The notes under the pieces are model-generated. The model was not told where the DNA came from. It saw nothing but the letters and a program-made list of their open reading frames with translations, and ran no database searches. Made by a program: the position numbers and the translations under genes. Positions 39,369 through 48,721 of a stretch of 64,000 bases of DNA are shown piece after piece (positions within the stretch are counted from its first letter, which is position 1; the number at the start of each line of letters is the position of its first letter). This DNA is from Komagataeibacter rhaeticus (GTDB lineage: Bacteria > Pseudomonadota > Alphaproteobacteria > Acetobacterales > Acetobacteraceae): NCBI RefSeq assembly GCF_003207855.1, contig NZ_NKTZ01000008.1, positions 45,950 through 109,949 of the forward strand. Direction: 5' to 3'.

Positions 39369-41182
39369 AGCGTCTCGCGCAGCATCTCCAGTTCCAGCCA
39401 GCGTTCTTCCGCCGCCGTCAGGTCGGCCTGCGCCTTTTCCAGCGCCGTGGTGGCGGCGGTGAAGGCGGCGGGGTCGCGCGCGTAAAGTCCCGCATCGCTC
39501 AGGAGGGCACGCAGGCGTTCGATCTCGCTTTCCAGCGCCGCCATCTGTTTGGGCAGCTGTTCCAGCGCGTGCCTGTCCTTGTAGGACATCTTGCGCGCGG
39601 GCTGGCGGGGGGACGGGGAAGGCGTCACGTCGGTTCTGGCCGGTGTGGTGTCCGTGCGCTCCTGCCGCGGGCGGGCGGCCAGCGTGTCATCACGGCGCTG
39701 GGCCAGCATGTCGCTGTAGCCACCGGCGTATTCCACCCATTTCCCGCCGCCTTCCGCCATCAGGATGGAGGAGGCGACCCGGTCGAGGAAGTCACGGTCA
39801 TGGCTGACCAGCAGCACCGTGCCGGAATAGCCGGCCAGCATGTCCTGCAAAAGGTCCAGCGTTTCAAGGTCAAGATCGTTGGTCGGCTCGTCCAGCACCA
39901 GCAGGTTTGAGGGCCGGGCCAGCGCGCAGGCCAGCATGAGCCGCCCCCGCTCACCGCCCGACAGCACGCCCACCGGCGTGCGCGCCTGCTCGGGGCGGAA
40001 CAGGAAGTCCTTCATGTAACCGATGACGTGGCGCTTCTCGCTGCCGACCTGCACCATGTCGCCGCCGCCGCCGGTCAGCGTATCGGCCAGGGTGGCATTG
40101 GGGTCGAGCGTGCGGCGCTGCTGGTCCAGCGTGACCACGTTCAGCGCGCTGCCAATGGCGATGGTGCCCGAATCCGGCCTGTCCACGCCCGTCAGCAGGC
40201 GCAGCAGCGTACTCTTGCCCGCGCCATTGGCGCCCACGATGCCCAGCCGGTCCCCGCGCAGGATGCGCAGGTCAAGATGGCTGACCACCGGGTGGGCGGG
40301 GTCATAGGCGCGCGAGATGTCCTCGGCCACCGCCACCAGCTTGCCCGACAGGTCGCTCTCGCGTGCTTCCATCTTTACCCCGCCCTGCGGGCGGATGGCA
40401 TTGCGGCGGGTGTTGCGCAGTTCGGCCAGTTCGGCTACGCGGCGGACATTGCGCTTGCGGCGCGCGGTCACGCCGTAGCGCATCCAGTCTTCCTCGCGCG
40501 CGATCTGGCGGTCCAGCTTGTGGCTGTCGCGTTCTTCCTGCTCCAGCACGTCCTCGCGCCATGTCTCGAAGCGCGCGAATCCCTGGTCCAGCCTGCGGGT
40601 GATGCCCCGGTCCAGCCACACGACCGAACGCGACAGCGTCTCCAGCAGCCTGCGGTCATGGCTTATGATGACCATGGCGGAAGAGAGCGACAGCAGTTCA
40701 CGCTCCAGCCATTCGATGGTGGGCATGTCCAGATGGTTGGTCGGCTCATCCAGCAAAAGCAGGTCGGGTTCGGGGGCCAGTGCCCGCGCCAGCGCGCAGC
40801 GTCGTGCTTCCCCGCCCGAGAGGGTGGCCGGGTCTTCCGTGCCGTTCAGCCCCAGTTCCGTCAGAAGCAGTTCGGCGCGGTAATCCGGGTCGCCCGGCCC
40901 CATGCCGGCACGCACGTAATCCAGCGTGGTGGCAAAGCCCGACAGGTCGGGTTCCTGCGGCAGGTAGCGTATCGTGGTGCCGGGCTGGACGAAAACGGTG
41001 CCGTCATCGGCCTGTATCTCACCCGCCGCGATGCGCAGCAGGGTGGACTTGCCGCATCCGTTGCGGCCGACAAGGCACAGCCGCTCACCGGCGCCCACGC
41101 CAAATCCCGCCCCGTTGAGCAGCGGCGCGCCACCAAGGGTAAGGGTAATATCCTGAAGGAGAAGAAGGGGAGGAGAAGCCAT
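39356..41182 (-). CDS. uup: ABC-F ATPase, Uup type
   Basis: A 608-residue protein with two ABC domains and no membrane segment. Domain 1 has GRNGCGKST, LSGGEARR and LLLDEPTNHLD. Domain 2 has GANGAGKST, LSGGERGRLML and LVLDEPTNDLD. The C-terminal region from about residue 535 is a predicted coiled coil (LEQLPKQMAALESEIERLRA), which is the Uup hallmark. ABC-F proteins act on ribosomes or, for Uup, are linked to stability of tandem repeats. The start 41182 is ATG. Confidence 0.9.
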   Translation of the reverse strand: MASPPLLLLQDITLTLGGAPLLNGAGFGVGAGERLCLVGRNGCGKSTLLRIAAGEIQADDGTVFVQPGTTIRYLPQEPDLSGFATTLDYVRAGMGPGDPDYRAELLLTELGLNGTEDPATLSGGEARRCALARALAPEPDLLLLDEPTNHLDMPTIEWLERELLSLSSAMVIISHDRRLLETLSRSVVWLDRGITRRLDQGFARFETWREDVLEQEERDSHKLDRQIAREEDWMRYGVTARRKRNVRRVAELAELRNTRRNAIRPQGGVKMEARESDLSGKLVAVAEDISRAYDPAHPVVSHLDLRILRGDRLGIVGANGAGKSTLLRLLTGVDRPDSGTIAIGSALNVVTLDQQRRTLDPNATLADTLTGGGGDMVQVGSEKRHVIGYMKDFLFRPEQARTPVGVLSGGERGRLMLACALARPSNLLVLDEPTNDLDLETLDLLQDMLAGYSGTVLLVSHDRDFLDRVASSILMAEGGGKWVEYAGGYSDMLAQRRDDTLAARPRQERTDTTPARTDVTPSPSPRQPARKMSYKDRHALEQLPKQMAALESEIERLRALLSDAGLYARDPAAFTAATTALEKAQADLTAAEERWLELEMLRETLQSP

Positions 41183-41223
41183 GTCCGCTTATGTCCCTTC
41201 CATGGCACGGTGTGCAAGGGCTG

Positions 41224-42615
41224 CTACGCGGGCGGGCACGCCTGTTTCGCCCCCTCCAGTATGTTCAGGAACGACAGCCCCCACCCCAGGGCGGTGCGGC
41301 TGGCGATGCTGTTCCAGCAGGACTGCCAGCGCTCGCGCCGTTCCGCGGCCGACATCACCATCGCGCGTTCCAGCGCGTCGGCCATGTCATCATGGTCAAG
41401 CGGGTTGACCAGGATCGCGGCATCCAGCTGCTTTGCGGCGCCAGCCAGACGGGAGAGGATCAGCACGCCAGGGTTTTCGGGGTCCTGGGCTGCGATGAAT
41501 TCCTTGGCCACCAGGTTCATTCCGTCGCGCAGGGGGGTAATGTAGCCGATATCGGCCAGCCGCATGTAGCCTGCCACCGTCGGGCGCGGGCTGCCGCGTG
41601 TCAGGAAGCGCAGCGGTGTCCAGTCCGCCTGCCCGCGATGGGCGTTGAGCTGGCCGATCTGGTGTTCCAGCTTGTTGCGCAGCGCCTGGTAGGATGCCAC
41701 ATCCGTCCGGCTTTCGGCCGCGATCTGCAGGAACGTGACCTGGCGTTCGCGCTGCGGATAGGTTTCCAGGAAGCGTTCATAGCCCGCCAGCCGGTGGTCC
41801 AGCCCCTTGGTGGGGTCCATGCGGTCCACGCCAAAGACCAGCCTGCGCCCCGCCAGCGAACCCGACAGCCGGCGCAGGTCCTCCAGGTCCGCGGCATCGC
41901 GCGCGGTCGCGGCAAAGCGGGTGGGGTCGATTTCGACGGGAAAGGTGCCGACCCGCACCGTATGCCCTTCAAATGTCAGGGCATCGTCGCCCATGGCCAC
42001 GGCGCCCGCCTTGCGGGTGGCGGCGAAGATGAAATTGGCCGTGTCATCCGCCGTCTGGAAACCCAGCAGGTCGGCGCGCAGCAGGTCGCGCAGGAAGGTG
42101 CCGCCATCGGGGGCGGTGGCCAGCATGTCCGGCGCGGGGAACGGGGTGTGAAGGAAAAAGCCGATGGGCTGGCGCACGCCATGGCGGCGCAGCAGGGCGG
42201 CCAGCGGCAGCAGGTGGTAGTCATGGATCCAGATGACGTCATCCGCGCGCAGCAGCGGCAGCAGGTTTTCACAGAACCGTTCGTTGACCGACCAGTAGCT
42301 GGCAAGCTCGCGCCGTTCGAAGTGGATGTGCTCGGGCAGGGAATGCATGAGCGGCCACAGCGTGGAGTTGGAAAAACCGGTATAGTAATTGCGGTGCTCG
42401 GCCGGGGTCAGGCCGATGGTGGCGTATTCCACGCCTTCGGCCTTCTGGAGTGCGGGGGGCAGGTGGGCCGCGTCGGGGTGGCAGGTGCCGTTCCAGCCAA
42501 ACCACATGCCGCCCTTGCGTGCCAGCAGGTCCTTGAGCACGACGGCCAGGCCACCGGGGCGCAGTCCTTCCTTGGGAACGGGAACGCGATTGGAGACGAT
42601 GACCAGCCGTTTCAT
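41224..42615 (-). CDS. otsA: Trehalose-6-phosphate synthase
   Basis: OtsA joins UDP-glucose and glucose-6-phosphate. The 463-residue GT20 enzyme has VSNRVPVPKEGLRPGGLAVV, WIHDYHLLPLAALLRR, GVDRMDPTKGLDHRL and PLRDGMNLVAKEF. AGAGGG lies just before ATG 42615. Trehalose synthesis is a typical target of the general stress response, and phyR lies upstream on the same strand with a 130-base gap. No otsB phosphatase is seen in the window. Confidence 0.94.
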   Translation of the reverse strand: MKRLVIVSNRVPVPKEGLRPGGLAVVLKDLLARKGGMWFGWNGTCHPDAAHLPPALQKAEGVEYATIGLTPAEHRNYYTGFSNSTLWPLMHSLPEHIHFERRELASYWSVNERFCENLLPLLRADDVIWIHDYHLLPLAALLRRHGVRQPIGFFLHTPFPAPDMLATAPDGGTFLRDLLRADLLGFQTADDTANFIFAATRKAGAVAMGDDALTFEGHTVRVGTFPVEIDPTRFAATARDAADLEDLRRLSGSLAGRRLVFGVDRMDPTKGLDHRLAGYERFLETYPQRERQVTFLQIAAESRTDVASYQALRNKLEHQIGQLNAHRGQADWTPLRFLTRGSPRPTVAGYMRLADIGYITPLRDGMNLVAKEFIAAQDPENPGVLILSRLAGAAKQLDAAILVNPLDHDDMADALERAMVMSAAERRERWQSCWNSIASRTALGWGLSFLNILEGAKQACPPA

Positions 42616-42745
42616 TCTGCCCTCTTGAATTAAGCGGTTGCAGTAGTGCACCAGCACCGCCCGACTGCACGGCCGGAACGTTCAGCATATACGCAACGGC
42701 GGGGGGAGGGGATGCCACTGACGCCAGTGCTGGCATGCGGTTGCG

Positions 42746-43486
42746 TCAGTTCAGGGGCACGCCACCGGAAACGGCCTGGTAGGTCGAGACCGCAAGGGTC
42801 AGCGGTTCGAACGGCTTGGTGATGACGAAGGCGGGCTCGATCGTGTCGCCGGTCAGCAGGCGCTCGGGATAGGCGGTGACGAAGATGATGGGAATGTCCT
42901 GATGCTGCAGGATGCTGGACACCGCGTGCATGCCGTCCCCCCCGTCACCCAGGTTGATGTCGGCCAGGATCAGGCCGGGACGGGTCTCGCGCGCCAGGCG
43001 GATGGCCTCGGCCTCGCTGCTGGCAACACCGGCTATGGTATGCCCGCACTGGCGCACCAGTTCCTCGATGTCCATCGCGATGATGGGTTCGTCCTCAATG
43101 ATCAGCACGCTGGTCTGCGCGCAGGAGCGCAGGCGGGCATGGGCATCTTCCAGCATGGTGGCGGCCTGCGTGGGGCTGAGCGAGAGCACGCGCGCGGCGT
43201 CGGCCGGGCTCAGTTCCTCCAGCGATGTCAGCAGCAGCAGCTTGCGCGCCATGGGCGGCATGCCGCCCGCCTTCGTGTTTTCCGTGCCGTTCTGCGCATG
43301 GTGACGCGAGATCCACTGGTACAGACGCAGCCTTGGTGGCATGGCGGGATCATCCACCGCCATGAGTTCGCGCAGGCTCTCGGCCACCAGCAGGTCGCCA
43401 CTGGACTGGCTGCCGCATAATGCGCGGGCGTAACGCCGGGCATAGGGCAGGGCGCGAAGCAGGTCTTGACGCCGTGATAGCGGCAT
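42746..43486 (-). CDS. phyR: PhyR, general stress response regulator
   Basis: PhyR is the anti-anti-sigma switch: when phosphorylated, its sigma-like domain binds NepR and frees EcfG. The 246-residue protein has the N-terminal sigma-mimic domain (residues 1-120; LPYARRYARALCGSQ, LEELSPADAARVLSLS) and a C-terminal receiver domain with VLIIEDEPIIAMDI, phosphoacceptor D176 in LILADINLG, T204 in FVTAYPERL and K224 in VITKPFEP. It is divergent from ecfG with 127 bases between. Confidence 0.95.
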   Translation of the reverse strand: MPLSRRQDLLRALPYARRYARALCGSQSSGDLLVAESLRELMAVDDPAMPPRLRLYQWISRHHAQNGTENTKAGGMPPMARKLLLLTSLEELSPADAARVLSLSPTQAATMLEDAHARLRSCAQTSVLIIEDEPIIAMDIEELVRQCGHTIAGVASSEAEAIRLARETRPGLILADINLGDGGDGMHAVSSILQHQDIPIIFVTAYPERLLTGDTIEPAFVITKPFEPLTLAVSTYQAVSGGVPLN

Positions 43487-43613
43487 GAGGCATTCATCTC
43501 CCCAGATAAACTGTTACACTCCGGATCATGACAGCGTTAGGCTGTGCTGCAAGAGTTGAAGAGTAAACAAACTGGAATCCAGAATACCACTTGATCCGTC
43601 GGCGGTCACGCAC

Positions 43614-44108
43614 TTGCGTGGGGAGATGCTTGCCCTTCTCCCCCAGTTGCGGGGTTTTGCCCGTTTCCTGACCGGGCAGGCGGCGGCGGCGGACGATCTG
43701 GTGCAGGAAACCGTGCTGCGGGCGCTGGATGCGATCGGGCAGTTCACGCCCGGCACCAGCATGAAGGCGTGGCTGTACACCATCGCGCGCAACCTGTTCT
43801 ACGAGCAGGCGCGCCACAGGCGGCGCGAGCGCGATGTGATGTCGGATTACGCCCTGCGTCCCGACCGTCCCGAAAGCGGCACGCCGGAAGGGGAGGCCGA
43901 TGCCCTGCGTGACCTCAACGGCGCGATCTGGCGGCTCTCCCCCCGCCTGCGTGAGGCGCTGGTGCTGGTGGGCGTTCAGGAAATGACCTATGCGGAGGCC
44001 GCGGCCGTGTGCGGCGTGACGGTCGGCACGATCAAGGCCCGTGTGTCACGCGCGCGCGTGCAGATCATGGAATACATGGGCGACGGTGGCCCGGGCCGGG
44101 GGGCGTAG
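43614..44108 (+). CDS. ecfG: EcfG-type ECF sigma factor, copy 1
   Basis: A short ECF sigma factor (164 residues as drawn). Region 2 is at LLPQLRGFARFLTGQAAAAD then DLVQETVLRALDAIGQF and AWLYTIARNLFY, and region 4 has WRLSPRLREALVLVGVQEM, TYAEAAAVCGVTVGTIKARV. The FTPGTSMKAWLYTI segment is typical of the EcfG (ECF15) group. The start is unclear: TTG 43614 and ATG 43626 are in frame and neither has good spacing from a ribosome site. It is divergent from phyR and followed by a second sigma gene. Confidence 0.85.
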   Translation: MRGEMLALLPQLRGFARFLTGQAAAADDLVQETVLRALDAIGQFTPGTSMKAWLYTIARNLFYEQARHRRRERDVMSDYALRPDRPESGTPEGEADALRDLNGAIWRLSPRLREALVLVGVQEMTYAEAAAVCGVTVGTIKARVSRARVQIMEYMGDGGPGRGA

Positions 44109-44212
44109 GGGCCTTTTTCCGCCTGCTCGCGTTTTCGTTATATGCCCGGATGTAACCTTTCGCGCTTCCTGTTCATTCCCTCTGCATGAACGACATCAAA
44201 GCGGAGACCAAG

Positions 44213-44776
44213 ATGACCGGCAGCTTCCATGACGAGATGATTGCAATCCTGCCCCGCCTGCGCGTTCAGGCCCTGTCGCTGACGCGCAACCGCGCGGCGG
44301 CGGATGATCTGGTGCAGGATGCCGTGTGCAACGCGCTGGCTGCGCAGCACAGCTTCACGCCCGGCACCAATTTTTCCGCCTGGATGCACCGCATCCTGCG
44401 CAACCGTTTCATTTCCGACCTGCGCAAGAAGCGCGAGACCGGCAATATCGAGGACGTGCCCGCGTCCGCCATGGCGGGAAGCGGCGCGCATGAAGAGCGC
44501 CTGGTGGTCAAGGAACTGGCCGAAGCCATGAACCGCCTGCCCGCCGACCAGCGCGAGGCGCTGGTGCTGGTGGTGATGCAGGGCATGAGCTATGACGAAC
44601 TGGCCGCCGCCACGGGATGTGCCGTGGGCACCGCCAAGAGCCGCGTGTTCCGTGCCCGCCGCCAGCTTGCCACATGGCTGTATGGTGAGGAGCGTGACCT
44701 GTCGACCGTCGAACTGCGCGGGGCCGTGCAGCGCCTGCGCGCCCGCGTGGGCGAACCTGTTGCGGCATCGTTCTGA
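44213..44776 (+). CDS. EcfG-type ECF sigma factor, copy 2
   Basis: A 187-residue paralogue of the preceding sigma factor: MIAILPRLRVQALSLTRNRA, DLVQDAVCNALAAQHSF, TPGTNFSAWMHRILRNRFI, then region 4 LPADQREALVLVVMQGMSYD and CAVGTAKSRVFRARRQL. It differs from copy 1 at many positions and has a longer C-terminus. ATG 44213 has GGAG six bases upstream and is preferred to ATG 44186. It lies 104 bases after copy 1 and 148 bases before nepR. Confidence 0.88.
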   Translation: MTGSFHDEMIAILPRLRVQALSLTRNRAAADDLVQDAVCNALAAQHSFTPGTNFSAWMHRILRNRFISDLRKKRETGNIEDVPASAMAGSGAHEERLVVKELAEAMNRLPADQREALVLVVMQGMSYDELAAATGCAVGTAKSRVFRARRQLATWLYGEERDLSTVELRGAVQRLRARVGEPVAASF

Positions 44777-44924
44777 CCAAGCGAATTCCCACTTTGAATT
44801 GTGGTGTTAATATGGCACTGACAGGTATGCCCGCGCCAGTCTGTCAGGATACAGCAGGGTAAGATGCACGTTCCCGCATGTGCGGGGATGTGGTTGAGGT
44901 GGGAATTTACTTCGGGATAATGCG

Positions 44925-45107
44925 ATGGCTCTGAAGGACAAGTGTCCTCCCAGGCAACCAGGAAAGAAGTCCACAAACAGATCGGATGATGCGTTCGAGC
45001 TATGGTTGAAGCGGGGGCTGCATCAGTTGTTCGATGATGTGACCAAGGAACCTGTCTCCGAGGAACTGCTGCGCCTGATTGAGGAAGACCGGAAACGGAC
45101 AAAATAA
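44925..45107 (+). CDS. nepR: NepR anti-sigma factor
   Basis: A 60-residue protein with the two-helix NepR signature: DDAFELWLKRGLHQLFDDV (helix 1) and EPVSEELLRLIEED (helix 2), with a short disordered basic start and end. NepR holds EcfG inactive until phosphorylated PhyR binds it. It follows the second sigma gene, not the first, and its stop directly abuts the ATG of the sensor kinase. Confidence 0.93.
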   Translation: MALKDKCPPRQPGKKSTNRSDDAFELWLKRGLHQLFDDVTKEPVSEELLRLIEEDRKRTK

Positions 45108-46910
45108 ATGTCCGTATTTCGCTCCCCGGGTCAGGGCAGGCAGGGCCGTCACCGTAGCCTGTTCACCCGTATCGGTCGTGTGTTCGATGCCGTGCGTGGC
45201 CGGATGATGGCCATCATCCTGCTGGCCGCCACCCCCATTGCCATGATCGGCGCGGTGCAGGCGTGGCACAGCTATCACAACACGCTGGAGGCACCGGGCT
45301 ATCGCACGGACCTGGCCGTGGCGCGCATTGATCTGGAACTGCGCCACGAATCCGAGCATCTCGGCTCGCTGCTCAGGGCCGTCTCGCGCATGCGGCTTGA
45401 TGACGGCGGCCTGCACCGCATGCTTGAACTGGTCCAGTCCCTGACCGGGCAGCATTACAGCCAGATCGCCCTGACCGATGACCGCGGCAACATCCTGACC
45501 GCCGTGGGCCGCATGACGGATGTCATCCCGCTTACGGTGGATGACATGCCCCGCTTCCAGGGTGATATCGGCATGCGGGTCATTACCGATCCGCTGACCA
45601 ACGTTCCCGCTTTCTTCCGCATTACCGTCGCCACCATGATCAGTGACGACATGGGCCGCCCGGCGCGCGCGGGCTATCTTGCCGCCGTCATGCCCCTGTC
45701 CTGGCGCAGCAGCATCCTGCAGTCCAGCGACCCCCGGCTTGACCTGCTGCAGCAGAATGGCCCGATCGAGATATGGGTGCTGGACGCCCGTGCCCGCATG
45801 GCGGCCCCGCTGTGCGCGGACTGCAACTGGGTCACCCGCCCCCCGGCGCGGATCATGCAGTGGGCGCGCGCCATGATGGCGCAGGGGCACGAACAGGTCC
45901 ATGTCACGCTGTCGGACGGCGCGTTTTCCGTGGGGCGCGTACTGGGGGGCGTGCATGTGCTGACCATGACGCGGCGCAACGCGGGGGAGCGGCACGCGGT
46001 GGTCATGTTCGCCATATCGCTGGTCAGCAGCGGGCGGCTGCTGCTTGTCGGCCTGCTGGGTGCGTCCAAGAGCGCCGACGTGCTGGTCATAACGCCGCTG
46101 CGCAGGCTTACGGCATCGGTCAACCAGTGGCAGCTGGGGGGGATGTATGAAGTCCGTTCCAACTGGGCCATGCCGCTGGAGGTCAGGCAGCTTGCCCACG
46201 CCTTCAGCAAGGCGACGCGCAGGCTGGCGCGGCATGAGAAGCGGCTGGAACGCGCGCAGGTGCGCCAGGAACTGCTGCTCAAGGAAATGCATCATCGCGT
46301 CAAGAACAACCTGCAGATCGTGGCGTCCCTGCTCAACCTGCAGGCCGGGCGGATCCGCCAGCCCGCGGCAAGGGAAGAATTCGCCCAGGCGCGCGACCGC
46401 GTGCGCGCGCTGGCCACCCTGCACCGCTACCTGTACGCCGATGGGGAACTGTACAGCCTGAACATGCAGAGCTTCGTGCGCGAACTGTGCGGCCAGATCA
46501 TGCACGCCATTGGCGAATCCGACGAAGGGCGGATCACGCTCGACATCCGCGTGGATGACCTGCTCATGGTGCCCGACCAGGCCGTGCCGCTGGCCCTGAT
46601 CGTGACGGAAGCGGTCAGCAACACGATCAAGTATGCCTTCCCCGACCAGCAGCGCGGCACGCTGGAAGTGGGGCTGCGCGCGCTGGATGGCGGGCGGGCC
46701 TGCCTGTGGATTGCCGATAACGGCGTGGGCATGGCCGCCGTGCGCAGCAATGCGCATGAACATGAGGCCCGCAGTGGCATCGGCATGCAGCTGATCCGGG
46801 GCTTTGCGCGCCAGCTGGGGGGCAACCTGCAGATTTTTGAGGAAAACGGGACACGTTATGTCCTTGTTTTTCCACTAAAGCAGCCCGAAGAAGACGAAAT
46901 GGCCCCCTGA
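45108..46910 (+). CDS. Membrane sensor histidine kinase (HisKA_2), PhyK-like
   Basis: A 600-residue kinase. A first TM at about residues 33-52 (MMAIILLAATPIAMIGAVQA) and a second near 300-322 flank a periplasmic sensor domain of about 245 residues. The phosphoacceptor region is LLKEMHHRVKNNLQIVASLL (H395/H396), of the HisKA_2 type used by PhyR-directed kinases. The ATPase domain has VSNTIKYAFPDQQ and LWIADNGVGM, then GIGMQLIRGFARQLGG. Its place right after nepR makes it the likely input to PhyR. The periplasmic signal is unknown. Confidence 0.9.
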   Translation: MSVFRSPGQGRQGRHRSLFTRIGRVFDAVRGRMMAIILLAATPIAMIGAVQAWHSYHNTLEAPGYRTDLAVARIDLELRHESEHLGSLLRAVSRMRLDDGGLHRMLELVQSLTGQHYSQIALTDDRGNILTAVGRMTDVIPLTVDDMPRFQGDIGMRVITDPLTNVPAFFRITVATMISDDMGRPARAGYLAAVMPLSWRSSILQSSDPRLDLLQQNGPIEIWVLDARARMAAPLCADCNWVTRPPARIMQWARAMMAQGHEQVHVTLSDGAFSVGRVLGGVHVLTMTRRNAGERHAVVMFAISLVSSGRLLLVGLLGASKSADVLVITPLRRLTASVNQWQLGGMYEVRSNWAMPLEVRQLAHAFSKATRRLARHEKRLERAQVRQELLLKEMHHRVKNNLQIVASLLNLQAGRIRQPAAREEFAQARDRVRALATLHRYLYADGELYSLNMQSFVRELCGQIMHAIGESDEGRITLDIRVDDLLMVPDQAVPLALIVTEAVSNTIKYAFPDQQRGTLEVGLRALDGGRACLWIADNGVGMAAVRSNAHEHEARSGIGMQLIRGFARQLGGNLQIFEENGTRYVLVFPLKQPEEDEMAP

Positions 46911-47008
46911 TCGCATGCAAAAATGCATGGCAGAGTTATGTTCCGGGCAGTTTGGGGTGGCGCATGATGACTGTCCCTGTGCCGTGTCATTCGGTATAGG
47001 GAGCGGTC

Positions 47009-48721
47009 ATGAACGATGACAAGACAGTGATGAAGGCGTGGACCAGGGCACAGTCGCGCCTTGGGCGCAGGCTGGCCATGCCTGTAGTGTTGCTGGGGCT
47101 GGCGGTGGCCGGTGTGGCGGTGGGACAGGTCTGGTGCGTGGCCAGCATACTGGCCTGCGTGCTGGTGCCGGGCGGTACGAAGGTGGCGGCATGGCCGCTT
47201 GCCGGTCTTGTCGGGCTGGCCGTGCTGCGCGCCGCGCTGCAGATGGGTATTGACGTGCTGGCCGCGCGTGCGGGCATGAAGGCGCGCGCGCGGCTGCGCG
47301 GGGGCGTGGTCGATGCCATCCTGCGCGGCGGGCCGGGCCTGCTGCGCAACCACCATAGCGGGGAACTCACGGCCCTTGCCGTTGACCGGATCGAGGCGCT
47401 GGACGGTTTTTTTGCCCGCTGGCTGCCCGCTTCCGTGCTGTGGGTGGCGGCGCCGCTTGTCATTGGCGTCCTTGCAGCGCTGGTCCAGCCGGGTTCGGCG
47501 CTGATCATGGCGGCATGCGGCCTTGCCGTGCCGTTTGGTCAGGCGCTGTTCGGCATCGGGGCCGCCGTGGCGTCGCGCAACCAGTTCCTGGCCATGACCC
47601 GTCTACAGGCGCGGTTTCTGGACCGGGTGCGTGGCATTGCCACCATCGTGCTGTCCGGCCGGACCGAGGACGAGACCCGTCGCCTTGCCGCAAGCGCCGA
47701 GGAACTGCGCATGCGGACCATGAAGGTGCTGCGTGTCGCGTTCCTCTCCTCCGCCTCCATTGACTGCGCGCTGGTCGTGGCGCTGGTGCTGGTGGCGCTG
47801 CGCAACGGGGCGCAGATCATGGCGCTGCATGAACAGGGCGTGCCCGCCACCGTGATGGCGGCGCATGTGGCGCGCGGGCTGTTTGTCGTGCTGCTGGTGC
47901 CGGAGTTCTTCGCCCCCTTCCGCAGTCTGGCGCTGGCCTATCAGGATCGTGCCCATGCCTCGGGTGCGGCGGCGGCCATGCGGATATTGCCCGATGCCGC
48001 CACCGCGCGGGCCGAAGGCCAGGCGCTGTGTGACGCGGGGCAGGGCGTGCGGGTGGCGTTCGAGAACGTGGGTTTCGCGTGGGACGCCGCGCGGGGGGCG
48101 ACACTGGAGGACATTTCCTTCACCGTGCCCGCCGGGCAGGCCGTCGTGCTGTGGGGGCCGTCGGGTTCGGGCAAGTCCACCCTGATCGAGATGCTGCTGG
48201 GCTTCATCCAGCCCGCAGCCGGGCGCATCACCTTCAATGGCACCGACATGGCGGCCATCGATCCCGCCGCACTGGTGGCCATCACATCGTGGATCGGGCA
48301 GAAGCCGGTGCTGTTCGCGGGTACGCTGCGCGAAAACATCCTTTTTGCTCGTCCCGGTGCGACCGAAGCCCAGCTGCAGGCCGCCGTCACGGCGGCGGCG
48401 GCGGACAGTTTCGTGGCCCATCTGCCCCACGGGCTTGATACGCGCATTGGTGAAGGCGGGTTCGGCCTGTCCGGCGGGCAGGCCCAGCGGGTGGCGATCG
48501 CACGCGCCTTTCTCAAGGACGCGCCGCTGCTGCTGCTGGATGAACCCACTTCGCATCTCGACCCGGAAACCGAGGCGGATGTGTTCGCCAGCCTGCGCAG
48601 GCTGGCGGAACATCGCACCGTCATCCTGGCCAGCCATTCGCCGGCGGCGGCTGGCTTTGGCGGCCAGCGGATCGACCTTGACCACGGGCGGATTGTCACC
48701 AGCGGGGAGCATGCATCGTGA
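47009..48721 (+). CDS. cydD: Heterodimeric ABC exporter CydD
   Basis: CydDC exports reduced thiols (cysteine, glutathione) to the periplasm and is needed to assemble cytochrome bd. The 570-residue half-transporter has six TM segments in residues 20-310 and a nucleotide-binding domain with GPSGSGKST near 385, LSGGQAQRVAIARA and LLLDEPTSHLD. The TM domain GGPGLLRNHHSGELTALAVD matches CydD. Its stop overlaps the GTG start of cydC. No cydAB genes are in the window. Confidence 0.9.
   Translation: MNDDKTVMKAWTRAQSRLGRRLAMPVVLLGLAVAGVAVGQVWCVASILACVLVPGGTKVAAWPLAGLVGLAVLRAALQMGIDVLAARAGMKARARLRGGVVDAILRGGPGLLRNHHSGELTALAVDRIEALDGFFARWLPASVLWVAAPLVIGVLAALVQPGSALIMAACGLAVPFGQALFGIGAAVASRNQFLAMTRLQARFLDRVRGIATIVLSGRTEDETRRLAASAEELRMRTMKVLRVAFLSSASIDCALVVALVLVALRNGAQIMALHEQGVPATVMAAHVARGLFVVLLVPEFFAPFRSLALAYQDRAHASGAAAAMRILPDAATARAEGQALCDAGQGVRVAFENVGFAWDAARGATLEDISFTVPAGQAVVLWGPSGSGKSTLIEMLLGFIQPAAGRITFNGTDMAAIDPAALVAITSWIGQKPVLFAGTLRENILFARPGATEAQLQAAVTAAAADSFVAHLPHGLDTRIGEGGFGLSGGQAQRVAIARAFLKDAPLLLLDEPTSHLDPETEADVFASLRRLAEHRTVILASHSPAAAGFGGQRIDLDHGRIVTSGEHAS

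Noticed and set aside
43487..44924. EcfG-dependent promoter (GGAAC-N16/17-CGTT) upstream of phyR, the sigma genes, nepR or otsA.
   Set aside because: I found no convincing match on either strand by eye, although autoregulation would be expected.
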